Source of the DNA: Prochlorococcaceae cyanobacterium ETNP18_MAG_14
GTDB taxonomy: Bacteria > Cyanobacteriota > Cyanobacteriia > PCC-6307 > Cyanobiaceae
Direction of reading: 5' to 3'
Length of the DNA stretch: 46,083 nucleotides
Assembly: GCA_030741055.1 (NCBI GenBank)
Contig: JASLWC010000004.1
Span: 1 to 46,083 of the forward strand
The position numbers and the translations under genes were made by a program. The number at the start of each line of letters is the position of its first letter. The stretch's first letter is position 1. The notes beneath the pieces were generated by a model. It was not told where the DNA came from and ran no database searches. It saw nothing but the letters and a program-made list of their open reading frames with translations. Below, in pieces: positions 28,209-38,408 of this stretch.

Positions 28209-31200
28209 TCAGTTGTCTTCTAGGGCTACAAGTTCGCGCAATTGACTTACGCCTAAGCCACCTAGCCAGTCTTCTCCAGAGCCGATGATGTCTTCTGCAA
28301 GTCGAGATTTTTCACGAATCATGCGATCAATCTTCTCTTCGACTGAGCCGCTGGTAATGAATTTGTGCACCATCACTCGATTGGCTTGTCCGATTCTGTA
28401 GGCGCGATCAGTTGCCTGGTTTTCAACGGCGGGATTCCACCAGCGATCGACATGAAACACATGGCTGGCACGAGTCAGGTTAAGACCCACTCCACCAGCT
28501 TTGAGTGATAGCAGGAAAAGTTGAGGTCCACGTGGATCCTCCTGGAAGCGATCCACCATGGCCTGCCGTTCCGTTTTACTTGTGCTGCCATGCAAGAAGG
28601 GAACTTCAAAGCGCCAGCGTTGTTGCAAGTAGGCCTGAAGCAGATGGCCCCATTCCGCGAACTGGGTGAATAACAGGGCTCGATCTCCAGCCTCGATTAC
28701 TTCTTCGAGTATTTCCTCCATCCGCAGCAGCTTGGCGGAGCGTTCCATGAAGCCCTTTTCAACTGTCTGTTCTTTGAGTGCTAGGGCGGGATGGTTGCAT
28801 ATCTGTTTTAGCCGGGTGAGTAATCCCAGCACCTTGCCATGGCGCTGACCTCTGGGTGCTCGGGCAATTGCCTCTAGTGTTTCATCCACTGTTTTTCGAT
28901 AGAGGACTGACTGTTCTTTGCTCAGGCCTACCCATTCACTGAGCTCTACCTTTTCGGGTAAGTCGGAGATAATTGCCTTGTCGGTTTTGAGTCGTCGCAG
29001 GATGAAAGGACCCACCCGACCCTTGAGATCTCGAAGCGAAGCCATGTCGCCGTAGCGCTCTATCGGTAGGCGATAGCGCTGTCGGAAGAAGTCTTCTTCT
29101 CCAAGCACCCTGGGGTTGAGAAAATCCATCATTGCCCAGAGCTCACTGACGCGGTTCTCTACTGGTGTGCCGGTGAGAGCGATCCGGAAACGGTTGGTTT
29201 TGTCTGGGCGGGCTATATCGCGTGCTGCTTGACTTTGCTTGGCGTTGGGGTTCTTGATTGCCTGGGCTTCATCGATTACTACACCCTGCCAGTCCACCGT
29301 TTCTAGAAGTTCACTATCTCGTTGCAGTAGCCCGTAGCTGGTGAGTACTAGGTTGAAGCCTTTGAGAGCTTTCTGTAAAGCAGCTGGGTTGGAGGGGCGA
29401 CGCGGCCCATAATGTTCCTTCACGTTTAACTCTGGAGTGAAGGCCAGTGCCTCTCGCTTCCAGTTGGTCAGTACGGACGTGGGAGCTATAAGCAATACCG
29501 GCCGTTTTAGTTCTTGTTCGGTTTTGAGGTGTTGAAGGAATGCCAGCAGCTGGATGGTTTTGCCCAGGCCCATGTCGTCGGCCAAGCAAGCCCCTTGATC
29601 GAAGCGATGCAGGAAGGCCAGCCAGCCCAGTCCTCTTTCTTGGTAAGGCCGTAGCTGACCACAGAAGCCTTCGGGAGCAGGTAGTGGATCTGGAGCTTTT
29701 TGCTGGTGGTATTGCTCCAACACGCTTTGTAGCCGTGGACCGGCCTCAAAGCGATGCACGGGCAGTCGCATCAACGTGTCGCCTTCTGTCGCGGTTAGGC
29801 GCAAGGCATCGTCGAGGCTTAGGCCTGGATTGGCGCTGCAAAAGACTTCCGCATGTTTTAGATCATTGGGACGTAATTCAATCCAGGCACCCTTGTGGTT
29901 AACCAGTGGGCTGCGTTTGCTTGCTAGTCGTTCCAGTTCACGCAGCGTCAGGGTGACGCCACCGATCATTAGTTCCCAGCTCCAGTCAAGGGTTTCGCCC
30001 AGGGTGAATCCTCTCGATCTCTCCGATAGCTCAGCTTTGATTGCTAGGCCTAGTCGACTGGCTAGTCCACCCGAGAGGCTGGCTGGCAATTCCACGCCAA
30101 CGCCAACATCACGCAGTTGGGTTGCTGCGGTGCGCACCAATACAAAGGCTTCTGCAGGTGTGAGCTGCATTGTTTCTGGTGTGGCGCTGTCGAGGCCTCG
30201 TTCGATCGGCGCAAACACCGTTAGGGCTCGTCCCATTCCTTCTAGCAGCACTTCACCTGGATGTTCCACACGGATTTCACCTAGTTGCAGCACCTGGGGC
30301 CCCGCTGCCCAGGCCGTGGCTGCTGGCACTTTGAGAGTGGGATCGGCTTCCGCTTGCAAGGCGAAGCGCAGCTCCCAAAGATCTTCTCCCTCGGCGGGGG
30401 TGAACAGTTCCATACAGGCCCTGGCTGGGGCAACGTTGCCAGCGACTCCTTCACGCCAGTGGTTACTGGCTGTAGCCAGGCGTTCAGCCTCTTCATCGCT
30501 GAGGTTGATTACGCCGGTATCGGAAGCAAGTGCCTCTTGCCAGGCAGTGAGCAATGGGTCTAGCTCTTGTGTATTTGCTTCAAAACCGATGCGGAGTTGG
30601 GCATCTATAAGGTCTTCCAGCAGGCTGGCTACGCGAAGTCGGCCGCTGCGGGGACGGCATGAAGCCACAGGGTTGGCCGCGCGCATTGCTTCCGGCCGTA
30701 AGCGGGTCATGCGGTTGCTCCGCCTTCCGGTGGGTTCTCGCCAGGGCAGGGCGCAGGTTGCCACTAGCGGAAGCCGAGCTGCTAGGTCTTCAAGGCGACG
30801 ACGATCATCTTCTCGGTTTAGTAGCGGCACCCATCGAGCTCGGTGGGGATAGCCCTCTCCCCTACTGAGTTCTACCTGTGGTAGCCAGCGTCCGCGAGCA
30901 ATCATGCTCAGTGCCCAGCGCTGCAAATGGCTCCACCAGCGCAGTTCATCGGCTAGATCGGGATGATTTCCTGAAAGGGGTAGTTTCGAAAGCCAGGCTG
31001 TTGCAGCAGCAGGTTCCACGGCTAGGCCTTCTACCTGCCAGGGCCACCATTCCGTTTGTTTGGGAATGGGTTCACCCGCCTGCAAGGGCAGTCCTGTCCA
31101 ACCTGATGCATGGACTTCGTCGTTGTCGGACTTTGCTGATGTGGTCTTGGTTTTGCTTCGAGGTTTGACTGTTCGACTGGGCAGGGTGAGGCACGCCGTG

Positions 31201-31412
31201 GCATCGATGATTCCATCGGGCAGTAGATCGTGTTCGCTTAGCCAGGCACGCAGATCGTCTGGGTTGAGGGTGAAGGGATGGAGTGCAGGAGTTGCACCGG
31301 GTCCTGCCGGTGTAGCAACTCGCCAGGTGTCTGCCCACACCAGGAGGGCAGGACGACCAGAGCTGGTCGGAGTACGGATGGCTGGTAGCCAGGTGGCGTG
31401 CAGCAGGCTCAT
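28209..31412 (-). CDS. SNF2-family helicase / DEAD-like ATPase
   Basis: About 1067 residues from the ATG at 31412 (MSLLHATWLPAIRTPT). The ORF-track start at 31481 adds 23 unlikely residues. The first half is a bacterial SNF2-associated region of unknown fold. The motor includes motif I DDMGLGKTIQLL, motif II VIDEAQAIKN, motif III LTGTPVENR, and the C-terminal lobe with LLFTQFAEW, LSLKAGGVGLNLTRA and ATDRAYRIGQ. It moves along or remodels duplex DNA or DNA-protein complexes using ATP. It leads the SNF2-SWIM-MEKHLA operon. The 358-aa plus-strand ORF inside it is a shadow. Confidence 0.93.
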   Translation of the reverse strand: MSLLHATWLPAIRTPTSSGRPALLVWADTWRVATPAGPGATPALHPFTLNPDDLRAWLSEHDLLPDGIIDATACLTLPSRTVKPRSKTKTTSAKSDNDEVHASGWTGLPLQAGEPIPKQTEWWPWQVEGLAVEPAAATAWLSKLPLSGNHPDLADELRWWSHLQRWALSMIARGRWLPQVELSRGEGYPHRARWVPLLNREDDRRRLEDLAARLPLVATCALPWREPTGRRSNRMTRLRPEAMRAANPVASCRPRSGRLRVASLLEDLIDAQLRIGFEANTQELDPLLTAWQEALASDTGVINLSDEEAERLATASNHWREGVAGNVAPARACMELFTPAEGEDLWELRFALQAEADPTLKVPAATAWAAGPQVLQLGEIRVEHPGEVLLEGMGRALTVFAPIERGLDSATPETMQLTPAEAFVLVRTAATQLRDVGVGVELPASLSGGLASRLGLAIKAELSERSRGFTLGETLDWSWELMIGGVTLTLRELERLASKRSPLVNHKGAWIELRPNDLKHAEVFCSANPGLSLDDALRLTATEGDTLMRLPVHRFEAGPRLQSVLEQYHQQKAPDPLPAPEGFCGQLRPYQERGLGWLAFLHRFDQGACLADDMGLGKTIQLLAFLQHLKTEQELKRPVLLIAPTSVLTNWKREALAFTPELNVKEHYGPRRPSNPAALQKALKGFNLVLTSYGLLQRDSELLETVDWQGVVIDEAQAIKNPNAKQSQAARDIARPDKTNRFRIALTGTPVENRVSELWAMMDFLNPRVLGEEDFFRQRYRLPIERYGDMASLRDLKGRVGPFILRRLKTDKAIISDLPEKVELSEWVGLSKEQSVLYRKTVDETLEAIARAPRGQRHGKVLGLLTRLKQICNHPALALKEQTVEKGFMERSAKLLRMEEILEEVIEAGDRALLFTQFAEWGHLLQAYLQQRWRFEVPFLHGSTSKTERQAMVDRFQEDPRGPQLFLLSLKAGGVGLNLTRASHVFHVDRWWNPAVENQATDRAYRIGQANRVMVHKFITSGSVEEKIDRMIREKSRLAEDIIGSGEDWLGGLGVSQLRELVALEDN

Positions 31413-31748
31413 GGCCGCGACGCAAAAAGGATGCGTTGGGTTTCTTGGAGAAGGAGTGCACTGCCGATCAACGGCAACCACCCCTGAAGTAGTTCCACCT
31501 CTAATGATGCCAGGGCATCGGTCCCCAAGTCATGGAGCAAGCTGCAGCCTTAGAAATAGATGGCCAAATCCAGCAATAAGAGCCTGCTTAACAGGCCTTC
31601 ATTAAAGGTTTACCAGTGGGGAGCATCCCAGCGGAGGCAAGCGCCTCTGGGCTTGATCTAACCGGTGGTTTGAGTTGGCAGCCAATGTCATGTTGAGGAT
31701 CAAAGGCGATCATGGCTGGTGGATCTTTGTCCTAAGCCCGATTTCTTC
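31413..31748. other. Divergent intergenic region between SNF2 gene and alaS
   Basis: No gene supported. It should carry promoters for both directions. Two short hairpins are visible: GCCTG/CAGGC near 31583-31597 and GAGGC/GCCTC near 31634-31648. ORFs in the track here are extensions or shadows of the SNF2 gene. Confidence 0.4.
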
Positions 31749-34427
31749 ATGGCCGTTGCAAGATCGTTGCGTGCTGATCAGTCGCGACCTCGCACTGGGG
31801 CAGAGATTCGGAGTGCTTTTTTAGCGTTTTTTGCTGAGCGAGATCATCAGATAATCCCTAGTGCCTCGCTGGTACCAGAAGACCCCACGGTGCTACTGAC
31901 AATTGCCGGCATGCTGCCGTTTAAGCCCGTGTTCATGGGTAAAGCGGAACGCCCTGCCCCGCGCGCTACCAGTAGCCAGAAGTGTATTCGTACTAATGAC
32001 ATTGAGAACGTGGGCCGCACAGCAAGGCATCACACGTTTTTTGAGATGCTTGGTAATTTCTCTTTTGGTGATTATTTCAAGCAGCAGGCGATTGAGTGGG
32101 CTTGGGAGCTGAGTACGGAGATTTTCGGACTGAATGCAAAGAATTTGGTGGTGAGTGTTTTCCGTGAGGACGATGAGGCTGAGACCATTTGGCGCGATGT
32201 GGTTGGGGTGAACCCCAAGCGAATCATTCGCATGGATGAGGCTGATAATTTCTGGGCTTCAGGGCCGACAGGTCCCTGTGGACCATGTTCAGAGATTTAT
32301 TACGACTTCAAGCCAACGCTGGGTGATAAAGAGATCGATCTCGAGGACGACAGCCGTTTCATCGAGTTCTACAACCTGGTGTTCATGCAATACAACCGCG
32401 ATGCTGAGGGCAAACTAACTCCGCTCGCGAATCGCAACATTGATACCGGCATGGGTCTAGAGCGTATGGCTCAGATTCTTCAGGAAGTTCCTAATAACTA
32501 TGAAACCGATATTATTTATCCGCTGATTGAGACAGCTGCTGGTTTAGCGGGGCTCGATTATCAAAAGCTTGGCGAAAAGGAGAAGACAAGTCTCAAAGTG
32601 ATCGGCGATCACAGCCGCGCGATTACGCACTTGATTTGTGATGGCGTGACCGCGAGCAATCTTGGCCGCGGCTACATCATGAGGCGTTTGCTGCGCCGGG
32701 TAGTGCGTCATGGGCGTCTGCTCGGGATTGAGAAGCCTTTTCTGCCGGTAATGGGGGAAGCGGCGATTGCCTTGATGGCGGAGGCTTATCCCCAGCTGGA
32801 GGCACGTAGGGAGGTCATTCTTGCGGAACTGGATCGGGAGGAGGCCCGTTTCCTGGAAACTTTGGAACGTGGCGAAAAGCTATTGGCCGATGTTTTGCTC
32901 GCTAAGCCCAAGATGATTTCTGGTGCCCAGGCCTTTGAGCTGTACGACACCTATGGCTTTCCTTTGGAGCTCACCGAGGAAATTGCTGAGGAAAATGGTC
33001 TGAGTGTTGACGTTCAAGGCTTTGAGCTGGCGATGGACGAACAACGTCGACGGGCCAAAGCCGCTGCTGTGAGCATTGACCTCACATTGCAAGGAGCTAT
33101 CGAGCAGATGGCAGCTGATTTAGAGGCCACCAGCTTCAAAGGTTATTTGGTTTTGGATCATCCCAGCTGTGTCTTGGCCTTAGTAGTGAATGGGGAGTCG
33201 GCCGAGCAAGCCAGCGCTGGTGACAGTGTGCAGATCGTGTTGGATACAACCCCTTTCTACGGTGAAAGCGGCGGTCAGGTGGGTGATCGTGGTGTGCTCT
33301 TTGGTGAAGGATCTGGTGGCGATGGAGTGATTGTGACTGTTGACGATGTGAGTCGTAATCGCAGTGTGTTTGTTCATTTTGGTCGCATTGAGCGCGGCAC
33401 ATTGGCCGTCGGTGAACTGGTCAATGCTCAGGTGGATCGGGCTTGCCGTCGCAGTGTTCAGGCGCATCACACCGCAACTCATCTATTGCAGGCGGCACTA
33501 AAGCAGGTAGTTGACTCGGGTATCGCTCAGGCAGGTTCCCTGGTGGACTTCGATCGCTTGCGTTTCGACTTCCATTGTTCGCGAGCCGTTACCACCGCTG
33601 AGCTAGAGCAGATCGAAATTTTGATCAACGGATGGATCACGGAAGCTCATGATCTGAATGTTGAGGAGATGTCTATCGACAAGGCCAAGGCTGCTGGCGC
33701 CGTGGCGATGTTTGGTGAGAAGTATGCCGATGTGGTGCGAGTTGTGGATGTGCCAGGTGTGTCGATGGAACTCTGCGGTGGAACCCATGTGGCCAACACA
33801 GCTGAGATTGGTTTATTCAAGATTGTTGCTGAGAGCAGTGTGGCTGCCGGAATTAGGCGGATTGAGGCGGTGGCTGGTCCGGCGGTGCTGGCTTATCTCA
33901 ATGAGCGTGATGCTGTGGTGAAGCGGCTTGCAGAGCGCTTCAAGGTTCAGCCCGGTGAGATCGTTGAGCGGGTGATGGCTCTCCAGGATGAACTAAAGGA
34001 TGTCAATAAAGCTCTTGGATCAGCGAGGGCAGAGTTAGCGCTTGCTAAAGCAGTTGCCCTTGCTGGTCAGGCCGAAGCCGTTGGCAGTAGGCAGCTGTTG
34101 GTTTCTCGTCTTGACGGTGTAGATGGTGCGGGCTTACAGAATGCGGCTCAGGGTTTATTGGATCAATTGGGGGATGGGGCTGCTGTGGTGGTTGGAGGTT
34201 TGCCTAACCCCTCAGATCTTGGCAAGGTGATTTTGGTGGCGGCTTTTAGTGATGACGTCATTGCGACAGGTCTGAAGGCTGGTCAGTTCATCGGTGCTAT
34301 CGCCAAGCGTTGTGGCGGCGGCGGTGGTGGGCGCCCAAACCTGGCCCAGGCCGGGGGGCGAGATGGAGTAGCCCTCGATGGTGCATTGGCGGCGGCAAAG
34401 CTTGAGCTAAAGCAAGCTTTGACCTGA
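31749..34427 (+). CDS. alaS: Alanyl-tRNA synthetase
   Basis: Charges tRNA-Ala. I start at the ATG at 31749 ([16 protein letters not shown]), ten codons inside the ORF-track start; the product is 892 residues. Catalytic class II core: [62 protein letters not shown] and [16 protein letters not shown]. The editing domain has the zinc ligands in AHHTATHLL and [11 protein letters not shown]. The C-terminal glycine-rich segment [18 protein letters not shown] is typical of the C-Ala domain. Complete, no lesions. In picocyanobacteria I recall it close to speA and ndk. Here two CNB genes lie between. Confidence 0.97.
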   Translation: MAVARSLRADQSRPRTGAEIRSAFLAFFAERDHQIIPSASLVPEDPTVLLTIAGMLPFKPVFMGKAERPAPRATSSQKCIRTNDIENVGRTARHHTFFEMLGNFSFGDYFKQQAIEWAWELSTEIFGLNAKNLVVSVFREDDEAETIWRDVVGVNPKRIIRMDEADNFWASGPTGPCGPCSEIYYDFKPTLGDKEIDLEDDSRFIEFYNLVFMQYNRDAEGKLTPLANRNIDTGMGLERMAQILQEVPNNYETDIIYPLIETAAGLAGLDYQKLGEKEKTSLKVIGDHSRAITHLICDGVTASNLGRGYIMRRLLRRVVRHGRLLGIEKPFLPVMGEAAIALMAEAYPQLEARREVILAELDREEARFLETLERGEKLLADVLLAKPKMISGAQAFELYDTYGFPLELTEEIAEENGLSVDVQGFELAMDEQRRRAKAAAVSIDLTLQGAIEQMAADLEATSFKGYLVLDHPSCVLALVVNGESAEQASAGDSVQIVLDTTPFYGESGGQVGDRGVLFGEGSGGDGVIVTVDDVSRNRSVFVHFGRIERGTLAVGELVNAQVDRACRRSVQAHHTATHLLQAALKQVVDSGIAQAGSLVDFDRLRFDFHCSRAVTTAELEQIEILINGWITEAHDLNVEEMSIDKAKAAGAVAMFGEKYADVVRVVDVPGVSMELCGGTHVANTAEIGLFKIVAESSVAAGIRRIEAVAGPAVLAYLNERDAVVKRLAERFKVQPGEIVERVMALQDELKDVNKALGSARAELALAKAVALAGQAEAVGSRQLLVSRLDGVDGAGLQNAAQGLLDQLGDGAAVVVGGLPNPSDLGKVILVAAFSDDVIATGLKAGQFIGAIAKRCGGGGGGRPNLAQAGGRDGVALDGALAAAKLELKQALT

Positions 34428-34811
34428 GCTTTTATAAGTTATGAATGAGAGCTTTTCTAAGTTCTTGATTATTGACGGCTCTAGTTCAAATTTGAATTGG
34501 AACTAGTTTCCATATTGAGGCAATAAAAGATATGCGATGGGGTATGGAGAGCTGGATTTTTGAAGGATATAGTTGATGGCCTGCACGTATGCTATGTACT
34601 ATAGATTGGCAATTTTCTCTGTCAACTTAGAACCAGTGAGAAAATTGTCTTGAGATAAATTAACCCGCTTGAAATTATGTCTCTTGGTAGGCGAATTACT
34701 ATCTATCGAGATAGAGCGTGATGAGTTTTGAGTGGATCTGTGGAGGTATTGCTTTGACGCTTAAAGTCCAGCACGGCCTAATTCTTGTTTATAAATAACT
34801 GATGGCGTTAG
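34428..34811. other. 384-base AT-rich gene-free stretch with inverted repeats
   Basis: No ORF of convincing quality. Besides the hairpin just after alaS (listed separately), GGCAATTTTCTC at 34608-34619 pairs with GAGAAAATTGTC at 34638-34649 (one G-U) around an 18-base loop. A small CTATCT/AGATAG hairpin follows near 34700. An AAATA..TATTT hairpin ending in TTCTTTTTG is close to the stop of the CNB gene. The density of foldable segments would allow a small RNA, but no promoter or conserved family is recognised. Confidence 0.35.
34481..34506 (+). terminator. Hairpin after alaS
   Basis: CTAGTTCAAATT pairs with AATTGGAACTAG (11 of 12 positions), 54 bases past the alaS stop. It is followed by TTTCC. 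AT-rich, with a very short loop, so inner pairs must open; termination is plausible but not strong. Confidence 0.4.
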
Positions 34812-35381
34812 CTATTTATTCTTTTTGTAGAGCTGTTTGAGTTGCTGCGCAGTGTTTGAAATGTAGTGGTGGTTCAGACTTTTTAAGTCTTCGAGCACTT
34901 TGTCCAATAACATATCTTCTCCTTTGCATGCTGCATTAATACCATCAAGTAGCAATGTGATTCCTTTGTTGACATTGTGGACACGCTCACTTACTAAAGA
35001 AAGAAGTTCGATCAGTAGCTCGGAGTCATAGATCAGTGCCTTGAGTAGATCGTCACCGTTGATTTGGAGCAGTTCGGCTGGCCCATCGACAACGCGTACG
35101 TCAGTGGAGTTGGTGCCATCACCGAATAGGCCCATTTCCCCGAAAACTGCTTCGGCTTCAACGACAGTCAGTGTGTGCGGTGATTGACTTTGGTGTTGGA
35201 TCTGAATCGCCACTTTTCCCCGAGTGAGTAGAAGCAGGTGTTCAGCTGGTGCATCTTGTTTGAGGAGCAGCTCTCCTTGCTTGGCATACACGCTTGTGGG
35301 TTGGAGTTCCTTGGCGTGGGACGCCAGCAGCAACTTCAGTCGCTCGAGGACTCGCTGAAGTTGAGGTTCTTGCTCCCACAT
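34812..35381 (-). CDS. Cyclic nucleotide-binding (CNB) domain protein without HTH
   Basis: 189 residues. Residues 25-125 form a CNB/Crp-type beta roll: KQGELLLKQDAPAEHLLLLTRGKVAIQ then AVFGEMGLFGDGTNSTDVRVVDG, the phosphate-binding-cassette position. The FGEM is present but the usual R-S-A after it is replaced by NSTDVRV, so the Arg that contacts cyclic phosphate may be displaced. The C-terminal 60 residues are helical with no HTH, ending KQLYKKNK. It is divergent from a Crp-type regulator gene 202 bases away. It may be a signalling or dimerisation partner; ligand unknown. Confidence 0.82.
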   Translation of the reverse strand: MWEQEPQLQRVLERLKLLLASHAKELQPTSVYAKQGELLLKQDAPAEHLLLLTRGKVAIQIQHQSQSPHTLTVVEAEAVFGEMGLFGDGTNSTDVRVVDGPAELLQINGDDLLKALIYDSELLIELLSLVSERVHNVNKGITLLLDGINAACKGEDMLLDKVLEDLKSLNHHYISNTAQQLKQLYKKNK

Positions 35382-35583
35382 TGGTACTTTGGTTGTTTGT
35401 TCTCATGTTGCTTGTAGAGGAGCCTTTGGTCCACTAAGAGATCTGGTGTTTACTTGAGAAAAGTTGCTTTAGCATCCTCAAATGCAAGCTTTTTGAAGGA
35501 TTAGTCTTGACTCCTTGCTGTCACTTCAAGCTATCTGAATGGCATATCTGTATTAGCATTCAATAATTAAAAAAATAATTGGA

Positions 35584-36279
35584 ATGACTGTTTTCAGTGC
35601 TGAGCAGTTGCAGGCGTTGCAATTGTTCTCAGCCATAAAGCTTGATTACTGTGTGCAACTACTGGATCGCCATCTTGAAGCGAGTTATGGGGCAGAACAG
35701 GTTTTCGTGATGGAGCAGGATTGGGGTGAAACGGTGTTCTTGCTGTGTTCAGGCATGGCGAAAGTTCGTACTTATACAGCTGATGGTGATGAAGTGGTGA
35801 TGTCCGTGTTGGGAGCTGGAGATGTGTTTGGTGAGATGGCTGTTCTTGATGCAGCACCGCGATCTGCCGATGTTGTAGCCCTAACGCCAGTGAGACTGCT
35901 GAAGTTGAGAGCGGCACCTTTCGTGGCGTTGCTTGGTAAGGAAGTGGGTTTTGCACTTGCCCTCGCGCAGCTTGAGGCGTCTCGCTTGCGGGATCTAAAT
36001 CAGCGTTTTGCAATTCAGACTAGTGATGCAACCACTCGCTTACTCAATGCATTGGCCTATTTGGCCCGCAAGAGCTCTGTTGCTGATGACTCTAAAGGAG
36101 AGATTCCTTCGCTGGCCCAAAAGGAGCTTGGTCTTATGGCAGGTTTATCCAGAGAGACGGCCTCTCGAATATTGAGCAAGCTGCGGAGTCGCGGAGTGTT
36201 GGAAGAGGTGGATGGGTGTTTACGCTTGCTTGACTTGCAGCCACTTATCAAACGGGGATTGTTGCCACCTGGGTCTTAG
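35584..36279 (+). CDS. Crp/Fnr-family transcriptional regulator
   Basis: 231 residues. An N-terminal CNB domain (residues about 15-120) holds GDVFGEMAVLDAAPRSADVVAL, the intact phosphate-binding cassette with its Arg-Ser pair, so cyclic-nucleotide binding is possible. The long dimer helix is followed by a C-terminal winged helix: IPSLAQKELGLMAGLSRETASRILSKLRSRGVL is a typical Crp recognition unit. It is not NtcA by sequence impression. The ATG at 35584 follows an AT-rich stretch with a near-symmetrical CAATAATTA...TAATTG just upstream. It is divergent from the CNB-only gene. Targets unknown. Confidence 0.9.
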   Translation: MTVFSAEQLQALQLFSAIKLDYCVQLLDRHLEASYGAEQVFVMEQDWGETVFLLCSGMAKVRTYTADGDEVVMSVLGAGDVFGEMAVLDAAPRSADVVALTPVRLLKLRAAPFVALLGKEVGFALALAQLEASRLRDLNQRFAIQTSDATTRLLNALAYLARKSSVADDSKGEIPSLAQKELGLMAGLSRETASRILSKLRSRGVLEEVDGCLRLLDLQPLIKRGLLPPGS

Positions 36280-36299
36280 CGTTTGATACCGGTAGCGAA

Positions 36300-36338
36300 C
36301 TGAATTTATTCAGCTAAAAATGCTTTCAGCTATAGCTG
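36300..36338 (+). terminator. Two small palindromes after the crp-type gene
   Basis: CTGAATTTATTCAG (36300-36313) and CAGCTATAGCTG (36327-36338) lie between the converging ends of the Crp-type gene and speA. Each could form a short hairpin; neither is followed by a long T-run in the plus direction. Confidence 0.35.
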
Positions 36339-36464
36339 CTCATTGAATTCTTTTGGTGCCAATAGGCTGCTTAGTTGCTCGCATTAGATTCTTCTTTTGA
36401 TCGATAAATATGTTTTCACTGCCGTCACTTAACCTATCTATATGCGAGTAGTCATGAGCTTTTA

Positions 36465-38408
36465 TCATTGTAGATATGTAGTCTGCCGCAGGCTGGCTTC
36501 TAGGTGATCCATAAGTCGGCATGCATCATTGATTTTTAGTTCGCCTTGCTGAATAGCAACTTCGCTTGCTATACGCAATCGCTCTAATAGCAGCTCTGGG
36601 TTGTGCTCCATAGCTTTGAGTACGTCGGAATTTGTGTTACCTCGAACGACGTGGTCCACCTGGTAGCCACCACCAGGTGCCAGTCTGATGTGCACCGCAT
36701 TTGTGCTGCCGAACAGGTTGTGCAGATTTCCCATGACCTCTTGGTAAGCACCTCCGAGAAACATGCCAATCATGTAAGCCTCTCCTTTATGGAGGTTATG
36801 AAGTTCCAGAAGAGGTTTGCTCTGCCCGTCTCCGATAAAGCGAGCCAGTTTGCCGTCGGAGTCGCATGTGAGGTCAGCGAAGTGACCTAGTCGAGTGGGC
36901 TCTTCATTCAGACGGTGAATCGGCATGATTGGAAATAGTTGTTCGATCGCCCAGGTGTCTGGCGCTGAACGAAATATCGAGAGGTTTGCGTAGTAGGTGC
37001 TGGCCAGCACGGCTTTGAGATCCCGCAGGTCATCTGGAATCGTTGTGCTGCAAACCAATCGGCTCATAATTGCTTCGGCGCAAGCCCATGTGAGCTGTTC
37101 CGCCATTACTCGCTCAGGCAGACTCATATAACCCAGGCGGAAGGCGGCTAGTGCATCGTCTTTGAATTTGACAGCATCGTTCCATGCTTCCTGCAGATAC
37201 GATCCGTCAGCATCGGGTCCATTTGCAGTTGCCATAATTACTGCAAGTGTCTCCCTAAGGTTGCGAACGGTGAGAGGTTCATCTTCTGTTTGTTTGGGGA
37301 CAATGCCTGGAACAGCTCCAGCACCCAATACATCGAAAACGAGAATGGAGAAGTGGCTGGCGATCGCGCGCCCACTTTCACTGACAAGGATTGGCATGTC
37401 GATACCGTGCGGTTCACAGCATTCACGCACCGTTGCAACTACGTCATTGGCATAGTTCTGCAGTGTGTAGTTGGTGGATGCTGCGCTAGCGGTGCGGCTG
37501 CCGTCGTAGTCGACTCCTAACCCACCACCTACGTCTAGGTAGCCCATTGGGGCTCCTAGCTTGGTGAGTTCTACGTAAAGTTGTCCTGCCTCTTGCAGTG
37601 CGTCTTTGAGTACGGCGATGTCGTTGATTTGACTGCCAATGTGGAAGTGCATGAGGCGCAGATCGCCGAGTAGATCGGCTTCTCGCAGTGCTTCAACTGT
37701 TGACAGCAGATCCGGCACTGAGAGGCCAAACTTGGCGTGCTCCCCCACTGAGCTGCCCCATCGCCCGGTGCTGCGAGTCGTTAGCTTTGCTCGTACACCG
37801 ATTATTGGTGCAGCCCCGATCTCACGGCTGGAACGAATAATTCGCTCTACTTCATCGGGTTGCTCAATGACTACTACAGGTTGACGACCAAGCCTGCGTG
37901 CCAAGATTGCGGTCTCTATATAGCGTTGATCTTTATAGCCGTTACAGATTAGCAATGCCTCAGGGTCGTTGACTAATGAAAGCGCAATTAGAAGCTCGGC
38001 TTTGCTACCCGCTTCAAGCCCAAAGTGCCAGCGGCGTCCACTCTCCACAAGTTGCTCTACTACGTGACGCTGTTGGTTGCATTTCACTGGGAACACGCCC
38101 TGATATCGACCGGAGTAGCCGTACTGGGCAATGGCGTGTTCAAAAGCGCCGTGCAGCCTCTCTAGCCGGTCTTCGAGGATGTCATCGAAGCGGATGAGAA
38201 GTGGCAAGTTAAGGCTGCGGCTCTGCAGTTCCTGCACTAGTTCCACCAGATCGAGGGAACCACCTCGATCGCCGCGAGGCTGCACTAGTACGTGGCCGCG
38301 GGCATTGGTTGAGAAGTAGGGTTCACCCCAGCGATCGAGGCCATAGAGAGCTGCGCTGTTGGCAACGGTCCATGAATTGTTGCCTTGGGTAGGGTCGTCT
38401 ACCGACAT
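36465..38408 (-). CDS. speA: Biosynthetic arginine decarboxylase
   Basis: Converts arginine to agmatine with PLP, the first step of putrescine/spermidine synthesis. 647 residues, the usual length of the SpeA type. The PLP Lys is Lys109 in GVFPVKCNQQRHVVEQ. Fold-type III landmarks include LMHFHIGSQINDI, DVGGGLGVDYDGS, VSESGRAI (phosphate side) and the large C-terminal region unique to SpeA (WAIEQLFPIMPIHRLNEEPT). The ATG at 38408 is the listed start. It is leftward, opposite to alaS and ndk. No lesions seen. Confidence 0.96.
   Translation of the reverse strand: MSVDDPTQGNNSWTVANSAALYGLDRWGEPYFSTNARGHVLVQPRGDRGGSLDLVELVQELQSRSLNLPLLIRFDDILEDRLERLHGAFEHAIAQYGYSGRYQGVFPVKCNQQRHVVEQLVESGRRWHFGLEAGSKAELLIALSLVNDPEALLICNGYKDQRYIETAILARRLGRQPVVVIEQPDEVERIIRSSREIGAAPIIGVRAKLTTRSTGRWGSSVGEHAKFGLSVPDLLSTVEALREADLLGDLRLMHFHIGSQINDIAVLKDALQEAGQLYVELTKLGAPMGYLDVGGGLGVDYDGSRTASAASTNYTLQNYANDVVATVRECCEPHGIDMPILVSESGRAIASHFSILVFDVLGAGAVPGIVPKQTEDEPLTVRNLRETLAVIMATANGPDADGSYLQEAWNDAVKFKDDALAAFRLGYMSLPERVMAEQLTWACAEAIMSRLVCSTTIPDDLRDLKAVLASTYYANLSIFRSAPDTWAIEQLFPIMPIHRLNEEPTRLGHFADLTCDSDGKLARFIGDGQSKPLLELHNLHKGEAYMIGMFLGGAYQEVMGNLHNLFGSTNAVHIRLAPGGGYQVDHVVRGNTNSDVLKAMEHNPELLLERLRIASEVAIQQGELKINDACRLMDHLEASLRQTTYLQ

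Noticed and set aside
29776-30852. 358-aa plus-strand ORF
   Set aside because: Lies wholly opposite the SNF2 helicase gene, Ser/Arg-rich composition typical of an antisense shadow, no domain.
36340-36522. 60-aa minus-strand ORF
   Set aside because: Overlaps the end of speA in another frame and has no start signal or family.
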